In this document: one piece after another, positions 1-4,743 of the stretch
Numbering within the stretch: position 1 is the stretch's first letter
Layout of the letters: each line of letters begins with the position of its first letter
NCBI GenBank assembly: GCA_900769205.1
Contig: CAAGFS010000073.1
Span: 1-13,489, forward strand
Length of the DNA: 13,489 nt
Origin: Clostridia bacterium
Lineage (GTDB): Bacteria; Bacillota; Clostridia; Christensenellales; CAG-917
Direction: 5' to 3'
Notes under the pieces: model-generated
Databases searched by the model: none
Seen by the model: the letters and a program-made list of their open reading frames with translations, nothing else
Told to the model about the DNA's origin: nothing
Program-made: the position numbers and the translations under genes

Positions 1-72
1 AGAGCCACGCTCTCGTCAATTCATGTGCCATTTGTTCATTAGGGTTGCCGTTAGCATGGCTCTTTCTTTTTT
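1..72 (+). terminator. Possible intrinsic terminator of an upstream gene (left edge cut)
   Basis: Bases 1-10 and 54-63 form a 10-bp inverted repeat with one mismatch (AGAGCCACGC against GCATGGCTCT). The right arm is followed by a T-rich run (TTCTTTTTT). The order stem then T-run fits a rightward terminator, but the loop is long (43 nt) and the left arm starts at the window edge, so the true stem may be longer. No coding region is visible before it. This is only a plausible call. Confidence 0.3.
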
Positions 73-76
73 CATC

Positions 77-169
77 GTCATACAGAGCTTGTCGAAGTGG
101 CCGGCGTAGCGCAAGAAAAACTATCGTTTTGCGTTTTACGGCAGGATGTTTCGACAAGCTCAACATGAC
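77..169. repeat. Imperfect palindromic intergenic repeat (REP/MITE-like)
   Basis: Two 20-bp arms (77-96 and 150-169) are inverted repeats matching at 17 of 20 positions, with a perfect 12-bp core GAGCTTGTCGAA / TTCGACAAGCTC at 85-96 and 150-161. The 53-bp spacer holds smaller complementary segments (CGCAA near 109 against TTGCG near 130; CGTA against TACG), so the whole unit could fold into a branched hairpin. The core resembles GAGCTTGTCGAA-type palindromes that recur between genes in many bacterial genomes; that comparison is from memory. It lies just beyond the terminator of the leftward lipoprotein gene and carries no gene. Whether it is repeated elsewhere in this genome cannot be seen here. 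Confidence 0.55.
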
Positions 170-178
170 AAAATGTAC

Positions 179-215
179 AAAAACGGCGAGCATCGCAAGG
201 ATGCCCGCCGTTTTT
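179..215 (-). terminator. Rho-independent terminator of the leftward lipoprotein gene
   Basis: A 16-bp stem with one mismatch (179-194 against 200-215, loop GCAAG) has five A at one foot and five T at the other. It begins 27 nt beyond the stop codon of the 242-1162 gene. On the minus strand it reads as a GC-rich hairpin followed by a T-run, the standard intrinsic terminator. The AT-flanked symmetry means it could work in both directions. Its sequence is strikingly like the terminator at 3131-3164. Confidence 0.85.
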
Positions 216-241
216 GAAAGTTATTGCCAACGTTTGCGTGA

Positions 242-1162
242 TTAGTCGTCGTATTCTGTGGGGGAGTACTCATAGCGAGTTGCGCCGTTCTCGTCCTTGG
301 CTATACGGACGATGTAACCTTTGCCGTTTTTGCCGTCACCGACATGGATTTTGATGACTTCTTCGCCGTCTTCAACTTCTTTTTCAAAGTAAATCACTTG
401 TGTTTGACCGTCTTTGAGAGTTGACATTTTCAATTCGGTTTCGTTTTGTTCGGTTTCAAAACTGAATGAGCTACGCTCGATGAGTTGATCGTTTTCGTAC
501 AAGGAATAGCTGTATTCTTGCTCGATTTCGTCTTCTTCGGTTTCAAAGCTTTGCTCAACGCGCATATACTTGTTTTCGCCGAGCGTCACGACAAATTCGG
601 TTTCGGTCTCGGATTCGCCTTCTTCGGTCTCGTTCTTTCTCTCGCCGCGGATTGCGTAGTCAACTTCATCGATGACCATAACGCCTTCTATGGAGTAGTT
701 TTCTTCCACTTCGCCGTCTTCTTCATCGGTTTCGGATTTTTCGAGAACTTGGTTGTAGTACATCACGTATTCGTGCGTTGCGTCTTGCATATCTTTGTAG
801 GAAATCACCATTTTTTCGGTGTATTCTTCTCTGTCGGAAGTTTGAGCAAGCACGTTGAATCCGCCGTCGCTGAGCAGGCTTTCGACAAGAGCCATATAGT
901 TGTCGAGTTGAGCGGTGTCAAGAGCGTCGGTCGCATCGTCTTCCGCCGCCGTGGCTGCGGTTTGTGCGCCGTTGCCCATGGATGAGATGAGCATGCCTGC
1001 GGACGCCGCGCTGAATCCATAGACGGATTCCGTTGTTTTGAGATCGTCAAATTTGCCGTTGCCGCCGAGCGGTTTGCCCGTGCCGGGTTCTACGCAAGCG
1101 ACAAGACTGATTGAGAGTGCAACAAGCAACGTCAATGCCAAGACCATAAGTTTCTTTTTCAT
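242..1162 (-). CDS. Lipoprotein, paralogue of the neighbouring anti-sigma-like protein's ectodomain
   Basis: A 306-residue secreted lipoprotein of unknown function. Residues 1-22 are a signal peptide (KKK start, hydrophobic core, lipobox L-V-A-C) and Cys23 would be lipidated, anchoring it outside the membrane. A short Gly/Pro tether follows, then a region with a YGFSAAS motif (48-54), an Ala/Thr/Asp linker (63-79), LVESLLSDG (92-100), and a C-terminal half (about 115-288) of predicted beta strands very rich in Glu. Residues 45-287 align along their length with residues 100-350 of the protein at 1946-3100, sharing LVESLLSDG, NYSI[ED]G, IEQ.Y.YS.Y, L.ER, E.ELK.S and EVE.GE blocks. The start is fixed by an AAGGAGG ribosome site 8 nt upstream. 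It is divergent from the sigma operon. I do not recognise the family. Its paralogy and position suggest a role with that sigma/anti-sigma pair, for example as ligand binder, target or decoy. Confidence 0.9.
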   Translation of the reverse strand: MKKKLMVLALTLLVALSISLVACVEPGTGKPLGGNGKFDDLKTTESVYGFSAASAGMLISSMGNGAQTAATAAEDDATDALDTAQLDNYMALVESLLSDGGFNVLAQTSDREEYTEKMVISYKDMQDATHEYVMYYNQVLEKSETDEEDGEVEENYSIEGVMVIDEVDYAIRGERKNETEEGESETETEFVVTLGENKYMRVEQSFETEEDEIEQEYSYSLYENDQLIERSSFSFETEQNETELKMSTLKDGQTQVIYFEKEVEDGEEVIKIHVGDGKNGKGYIVRIAKDENGATRYEYSPTEYDD

Positions 1163-1305
1163 AATTTATGCCTCCTTAGAGTGTATTTTCTTGCGGTGAG
1201 AGAGTTGTTTTTCTCGTGCCGTCATATATATAACAATCCGGTGACCGCGCTTTGTTGGAAAAATCTGAAAATAATGCAAATTTAATTTTCAAAAACGGGC
1301 AAGCC

Positions 1306-1334
1306 TTGACGAAAAGTGGTATTTTTTATATACT
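1306..1334 (+). promoter_or_regulatory. Sigma-A-type promoter of the ECF sigma operon
   Basis: TTGACG (1306-1311) and TATACT (1329-1334) are separated by exactly 17 bp, each one base from consensus. Transcription should begin near 1341, leaving a leader of about 80 nt before the ATG at 1422. The housekeeping-type boxes argue that the operon is transcribed without needing its own sigma factor, though autoregulation from a second promoter is not excluded. Confidence 0.75.
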
Positions 1335-1360
1335 CGTATCGAAAAAACGAAGTTTTCACC

Positions 1361-1385
1361 AACAATTCGGATAAGTTCGATTGTT
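1361..1385 (+). repeat. Inverted repeat in the leader of the sigma operon
   Basis: AACAATTCG (1361-1369) pairs with CGATTGTT (1378-1385), giving an 8-bp stem with one bulged T and an 8-nt loop. It lies about 20 nt after the predicted transcription start. It could be an operator dyad or an mRNA hairpin. There is no T-run, so it is not a terminator. The left half is also the decamer repeated at 1232-1241. Confidence 0.45.
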
Positions 1386-1421
1386 AATATAGCGTTGGGC
1401 TGATAATATAGTGGATTAAAT

Positions 1422-1949
1422 ATGACGCAAGAAAAACTTGAGAGAAAAATCTCAAAACTTAAAAACGGAGACGCGAGCGCGTTCGACTATGTGTACGAGC
1501 ATACGAATCGGTACGTCTATTTTGCGATATTCTATATTGTCAAGGACAAGATGTATGCCGAAGATATCATGCAAGACACGTTTGTTCGCGCAATCTCGTC
1601 CATATCGCAATACAAAAACGGCACAAACTTCATCGGATGGATTTGCTCCATTGCAAAATCGCTTGCGCTCAACCACTTGAAAAAGTATCGGCGCGAAATC
1701 GACACCGATTTTGAGCAGGACGCATACAAATACGGATCAAGCGAAACCGAATTGCCATACATATTCGACGTTGCGACAAAAATTCTCACCGAAGAAGAAT
1801 ATCGGATAGTGATGCTTTGTCAGGTGTCGGGCTACAAGCGGCGAGAAGTGGCGGACATGCTGAAGATGCCGATAGGCACTGTCACTTGGAAAAACAACGA
1901 AGCTCTCAAAAAACTCAAAAAACATCTCGAAAAGGAGGTCCGATCATGA
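1422..1949 (+). CDS. ECF-type RNA polymerase sigma factor (sigma-70 family)
   Basis: A 175-residue sigma factor of the size usual for the extracytoplasmic-function group, directing RNA polymerase to a specific set of promoters. Region 2 spans about 17-90: FDYVYEHTNRYVY, the conserved AEDIMQDTFVRA block (46-57, region 2.2) and the W-x-C-x-IAKSLALNHLKK stretch (73-88, region 2.3/2.4). A linker rich in Asp/Glu follows. Region 4 (about 121-172) has LTEEEYRIVMLCQVSGYKRREVA and the DNA-recognition helix GTVTWKNNEALKKLKK. The start has only a weak ribosome site (GTGGA, 6 nt upstream), in contrast to the strong one of the next gene. Its stop overlaps the ATG of the downstream membrane protein (ATGA), typical of sigma/anti-sigma pairs, where the partner holds the sigma factor at the membrane. 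Regulon and signal are unknown. Confidence 0.93.
   Translation: MTQEKLERKISKLKNGDASAFDYVYEHTNRYVYFAIFYIVKDKMYAEDIMQDTFVRAISSISQYKNGTNFIGWICSIAKSLALNHLKKYRREIDTDFEQDAYKYGSSETELPYIFDVATKILTEEEYRIVMLCQVSGYKRREVADMLKMPIGTVTWKNNEALKKLKKHLEKEVRS
1934..1949 (+). promoter_or_regulatory. Ribosome site and ATGA overlap coupling sigma and anti-sigma
   Basis: GGAGG at about 1934-1938, inside the end of the sigma gene, precedes the ATG at 1946. The ATG overlaps the sigma stop TGA (1947-1949). This strong site, against the weak one of the sigma gene, suggests the membrane partner is made at least in equal amount, as expected for a sigma inhibitor. Confidence 0.8.
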
Positions 1950-3100
1950 AAAATATAAAAAAGATGCTGGCGCAACACAAGTCGGAAATCCTTCCCGACG
2001 ACAAAATAAAGGACAATATCAAGCGTGAACTCGGCATGCAACAGACCGAGCAATCTCTTGCCTATGCGCACGGCGGAGAAAAAACCGTGGATAACCGCCG
2101 AAAAAACGGGCTTATCGTGCTTTGCGCGGCTATGCTTGCGTTTGCGATTTTGCTTGGTGCGCTTATCCCTACGTTGATGAACCCAGGATCGTCCCCTCTT
2201 GTGCCGTCGTTTGAAAACAAATTTGAAAACATCACGGACGCAAACTCGTTCTACGCATACGGCGTGGCATCGGTCGGCACGTTGCTTGCATCGGCAAACG
2301 CTCAATCTCGAGACACGGGCGCAACCACTGCCTCGGAAGATCCGATTGCACACTCGCAATCGCTCACCGAAGAACAACTTGCCACAATCAATCGCTATAT
2401 GACGCTTGTTGAAAGCCTGCTCAGTGACGGCAAAATAGAAAACTCCGAAATCGGCGGTGATATGGGCTATGAATGCGGTATGAGCGTCAAATACACCGAT
2501 TTGCGCGGCGGCGAAGTGTCCTATTGCATGTTCTACAACAAGACTTTTCTTGACGGCGAAGTGGACGGCGATGAGAAAAAAGATAATTATTCCATAGACG
2601 GCATTCTGCTCATTGACGGTAATCGATACAGCGTGGAAGGCTTGTACAAAACCGAGACCGAAGATGACGAGTTTGAAAGCGAACTGTATTTCAAAGCCTA
2701 TACAAACGCCGAAAAAACGTCTTATATCGAAGTGGAACGCGAGAGTGAAAACGAATCGGGCGAAGACGCCGAAATCGAGCAAAAATACGTCTATTCGGTG
2801 TATGGCGGCGGAAAGCTCGTTGAACGTACCGTCATCGAATACGAAGCGGAAAAGGACGAAATAGAGCTGAAACTCTCCATCGCCAGAGATGGCAAAAAAG
2901 AGACCTTGATATTCAATGAAGAAGTTGAAAGCGGTGAACGCGTCTTGAGCGTGCGTGGCGATGTGGGCGGAAACAACGTCAACTTCCGCGTATACATCCG
3001 TCAAAATAACTATCACTATGTTTTTGAAGACGGCACTTCATCCGACTTTGAACGCGGCGAAGACGACGAGGACGATGACGACGAAGAAGACGATGACTGA
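1946..3100 (+). CDS. Putative transmembrane anti-sigma factor with lipoprotein-like sensor domain
   Basis: A 384-residue one-pass membrane protein. Residues 1-54 are a charged cytoplasmic segment (ILPDDKIKDNIKRELG) with no HxxxCxxC zinc motif. About 55-78 is the membrane helix. About 90-370 is an extracytoplasmic domain paralogous to the divergent lipoprotein (shared LVESLLSDG at 154-162, NYSIDG at 214-219, and a Glu-rich beta region). The last 13 residues are all Asp or Glu. The ATG at 1946 is chosen because it overlaps the sigma stop by 4 bp and follows AAAGGAGG by 7 nt; an in-frame ATG at 1817 lies inside the sigma gene and has no such support. Coupling to an ECF sigma gene and the N-in topology indicate an anti-sigma factor, but the cytoplasmic part is short and does not show a recognised anti-sigma fold. 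It could instead be a co-regulated membrane protein. The outer domain probably senses an envelope signal (inference). Confidence 0.82.
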   Translation: MKNIKKMLAQHKSEILPDDKIKDNIKRELGMQQTEQSLAYAHGGEKTVDNRRKNGLIVLCAAMLAFAILLGALIPTLMNPGSSPLVPSFENKFENITDANSFYAYGVASVGTLLASANAQSRDTGATTASEDPIAHSQSLTEEQLATINRYMTLVESLLSDGKIENSEIGGDMGYECGMSVKYTDLRGGEVSYCMFYNKTFLDGEVDGDEKKDNYSIDGILLIDGNRYSVEGLYKTETEDDEFESELYFKAYTNAEKTSYIEVERESENESGEDAEIEQKYVYSVYGGGKLVERTVIEYEAEKDEIELKLSIARDGKKETLIFNEEVESGERVLSVRGDVGGNNVNFRVYIRQNNYHYVFEDGTSSDFERGEDDEDDDDEEDDD

Positions 3101-3130
3101 CGTCCCGTATTTTCTCCGACACGGCAACCA

Positions 3131-3164
3131 AAAACGGCGAGCAAGTAAGGATGCTCGCCGTTTT
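3131..3164. terminator. Bidirectional intrinsic terminator between convergent genes
   Basis: A perfect 13-bp stem (3131-3143, AAAACGGCGAGCA, against 3152-3164) encloses an 8-nt loop. A-runs and T-runs flank it on both sides. It lies 30 nt after the stop of the rightward anti-sigma gene and 36 nt beyond the stop of the leftward membrane protein gene, so it can end both transcripts. Confidence 0.9.
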
Positions 3165-3200
3165 ATATGTGGTTGGAAAGCCTTGTTGAAGCGGTTTTCG

Positions 3201-4235
3201 TCAGACGCCGAAGTTGCCCGGCGTGATAAACAAGCCCGATATGAGCGCAAGCAGACCTGCAAGAAGCACGACGTGCGTGACGTATATCAAAAGCGCGTGC
3301 CGTCCCACGAAACAGACGGATTTTTGAGTGCCTTTTGCAACTGCCCGAACAACTTTTTGAGTGCCGAGCATGGCGCGAAGTGTGAATACGGATACGTTGC
3401 GCAACGCTTTCTTTTCGCTTTGGACGTTGACGTATATGGCGTCGCAGGTCTTTTTGAAAACGAGTTTCGTCAACTCGAAACGCACGAGCGACAACCTTTC
3501 GTAATAGAAAATCTCGCCTATAAGCACGCCCGCGAAATAGAACGCAGTGTAAGGTATCATCGTAAACAGGTCGCCGGGAGAAAACTCGTACGCGCTGTAA
3601 AACAGGGACGGGTTGCCGTACGGGTCGCGGGGCGGAAATACAATCGCGAAAAACTTCGGAGTGGTGGCAGGCGGAGTGTAGCAATAATAAAGGCACGCCG
3701 TCACGACTATCAACGCGACGCTGACGAGAGAAATCGCTATGCGGTTGTCGCGGCACAAAAACGCCACGAGCGCGTACAAAAGCATGGATACGGCAAGAAA
3801 ATCAAGCACGCCGAAAGCGACGAAAACACCGCTTATACCCATATAATTCTGCGCGATATAAGAGCCGAGCGTATATAGAAGCGCAACTCCGCCCAGCATA
3901 AGTCCGCGTTTTGCGTTGTTGCGGGAAAAGGTGCATGATATGCCCGAAATAGAGAAGAAAACGAACAGCACGACGGGATGAACAATCTCTCGCGCATGCC
4001 CGTTTATCCAGTTGAAACAGAACACCGTAAAAGCGTCCCCGCGCCCGAAACCGCCGTACCATTGCGGACCGAAAAACTCGCTCATGAGCATGGCGAGATG
4101 GTCGAGTATCATCAGCAAAACGCAAACTCCGCGCAGGAAGTCTATCTCCAATACGCGATTGCGTTTTTTGCGTGGCACGAGAGTGATTTTCACGTCGCTC
4201 GGAATATGTGCGTCGGGGATTGCTTGCGTTTTCAT
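3201..4235 (-). CDS. DUF1624 / acyltransferase-like multi-pass membrane protein
   Basis: A 344-residue integral membrane protein of the DUF1624 group, related to the heparan-alpha-glucosaminide N-acetyltransferase catalytic domain. Family members are thought to move acyl groups across the membrane onto sugars or other surface molecules; the substrate here is unknown. The N-terminal hallmark is RVLEIDFLRG (27-36), followed in the first membrane helix by LLMILDH with the conserved Asp-His pair (45-46). Further helices cover roughly 85-103, 110-128, 135-160, 166-187, 226-246 and 309-335. SISGIS (95-100) and the closing VGRHALLIYVTH (310-321) also fit the family. A hydrophilic stretch at about 248-305 is longer than expected between helices. 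The ATG at 4235 is preferred over a TTG at 4271 because that TTG is the first half of the promoter -35 box. No ribosome site precedes the ATG. It is a monocistronic gene ending at the shared terminator. Confidence 0.85.
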   Translation of the reverse strand: MKTQAIPDAHIPSDVKITLVPRKKRNRVLEIDFLRGVCVLLMILDHLAMLMSEFFGPQWYGGFGRGDAFTVFCFNWINGHAREIVHPVVLFVFFSISGISCTFSRNNAKRGLMLGGVALLYTLGSYIAQNYMGISGVFVAFGVLDFLAVSMLLYALVAFLCRDNRIAISLVSVALIVVTACLYYCYTPPATTPKFFAIVFPPRDPYGNPSLFYSAYEFSPGDLFTMIPYTAFYFAGVLIGEIFYYERLSLVRFELTKLVFKKTCDAIYVNVQSEKKALRNVSVFTLRAMLGTQKVVRAVAKGTQKSVCFVGRHALLIYVTHVVLLAGLLALISGLFITPGNFGV

Positions 4236-4242
4236 AAAACGA

Positions 4243-4271
4243 ATGATAGCACTATTTTGCGCGCGTGTCAA
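4243..4271 (-). promoter_or_regulatory. Sigma-A promoter of the membrane acyltransferase gene, leaderless
   Basis: On the minus strand TTGACA (4271-4266) and TATCAT (4248-4243) are exactly 17 bp apart. Only 7 nt separate the -10 box from the ATG at 4235, so transcription should begin at or within a couple of bases of the start codon. This agrees with the absence of a Shine-Dalgarno sequence. Confidence 0.75.
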
Positions 4272-4658
4272 ACGGTGGGACGGAAGGCTTGTCGTCCTGC
4301 GTTTTTCGCAGGGTTAGAATGTCGAAATCGTAGGAAAAAACGCTTTTTAGGTCGATAAATTCGCAATAGAGAGAAAACGAAGCGCGCATATTTTTTTTCG
4401 CGCATTCTAAAATATGGCGAAACGTGCTGTATATTTGTAAAAAAATGTCAATCGAAGCGTATAGATTATCAAAAACGCTTATTTTCGGCGCGATTGCGCA
4501 AAAGGCGCGTCGAAAAAGGAAAAACCGACTTTTTTCGGCAATTTCGCGCCGGATTTTTGCTCGTTGCACTTGAAAAACGAGCCGAAACCGCAACCGGTTG
4601 TGGCGCAAAAATCGCCCACCCACTATCTGTTGATTCTTTTGCCAAAAAACAAAGAGTA
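4272..4658. other. Noncoding gap rich in inverted repeats
   Basis: About 390 bp with no convincing gene on either strand; the short open frames that cross it lack ribosome sites and recognisable sequence. It contains a small hairpin CCTGCG-TTTTT-CGCAGG (4296-4312), a GCGCG / CGCGC dyad around an AT-rich loop (4385-4409), runs of A and T, and the larger dyad at 4486-4551 listed separately. No T-box, riboswitch or known RNA motif was recognised. An unrecognised small RNA is possible. Confidence 0.5.
4486..4551. repeat. Nested imperfect inverted repeat
   Basis: CGGCGCGATTGC (4486-4497) is complementary to 4538-4551 with a 2-nt bulge. Inside it, CGAAAAAG (4511-4518) is complementary to CTTTTTTCG (4529-4537) with one extra base. 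The whole could form a cruciform or RNA hairpin. It lies about 110 bp upstream of the giant lipoprotein promoter; no function can be assigned. Confidence 0.4.
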
Positions 4659-4687
4659 TTGACATTTGTGTGCGAAAACGATATAAT
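4659..4687 (+). promoter_or_regulatory. Perfect consensus sigma-A promoter of the giant lipoprotein gene
   Basis: TTGACA (4659-4664), 17 bp, TATAAT (4682-4687): both boxes are perfect matches at the optimal spacing. The transcription start should be near 4694, giving a 50-nt leader. GGAGG at 4734-4738, 5 nt before the ATG, is the ribosome site. This predicts strong housekeeping transcription unless a repressor intervenes. Confidence 0.9.
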
Positions 4688-4743
4688 GGTTGCGTATAAT
4701 AATCTATGCATATGCGCAACGCGTGTATGTTGTGGAGGAAAAG

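Larger units (their letters stand above)
1163..1421. promoter_or_regulatory. Divergent intergenic region between lipoprotein and sigma operon
   Basis: This 259-bp AT-rich gap serves both transcription units. It contains the rightward promoter described separately. Other visible signals are two near-identical decamers, AACAATCCGG (1232-1241) and AACAATTCGG (1361-1370), a TTGTTGG (1252-1258) inverted relative to CCAACAA (1359-1365), and a short CGGT-G-ACCG dyad (1239-1247). Leftward, TATATATA (1225-1232 region) could be a -10 for the lipoprotein gene, but no TTGACA-like -35 sits at the right distance. That gene may therefore use an activator or an alternative sigma factor. Confidence 0.5.

Noticed and set aside
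45..245. 66-codon plus-strand frame at the left edge
   Set aside because: It runs through the palindromic repeat and the terminator hairpin and has no ribosome site or recognisable protein.
1222..1300. ECF-type promoter for the leftward lipoprotein gene
   Set aside because: I looked for an AAC-containing -35 with a CGTC-like -10 at 16-17 bp and found no convincing pair. The idea stays a hypothesis, not a feature.
1817..1945. N-terminal extension of the anti-sigma-like protein starting at ATG 1817
   Set aside because: It would overlap most of sigma region 4 and has no ribosome site. ATG 1946 has AGGAGG and the typical ATGA overlap, and gives a sensible cytoplasmic segment plus membrane helix.
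1832..3016. 394-codon minus-strand frame opposite the anti-sigma gene, and 485-985 plus opposite the lipoprotein
   Set aside because: Shadows of Glu/Asp-rich genes, whose complement reads as Phe/Val-rich strings. No start signals, and the sense frames have clear evidence.
2955..3878. 307-codon plus-strand frame across the convergent gene ends
   Set aside because: It crosses the strong bidirectional terminator and lies opposite a gene with clear DUF1624-type motifs.
4236..4271. TTG start at 4271 for the membrane acyltransferase
   Set aside because: The TTG is part of a TTGACA -35 box with a 17-bp-spaced TATCAT, so it should not be transcribed. No ribosome site precedes it.
4296..4312. CCTGCG-TTTTT-CGCAGG hairpin as a terminator
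   Set aside because: The 6-bp stem has no T-run after either arm and no gene ends near it.
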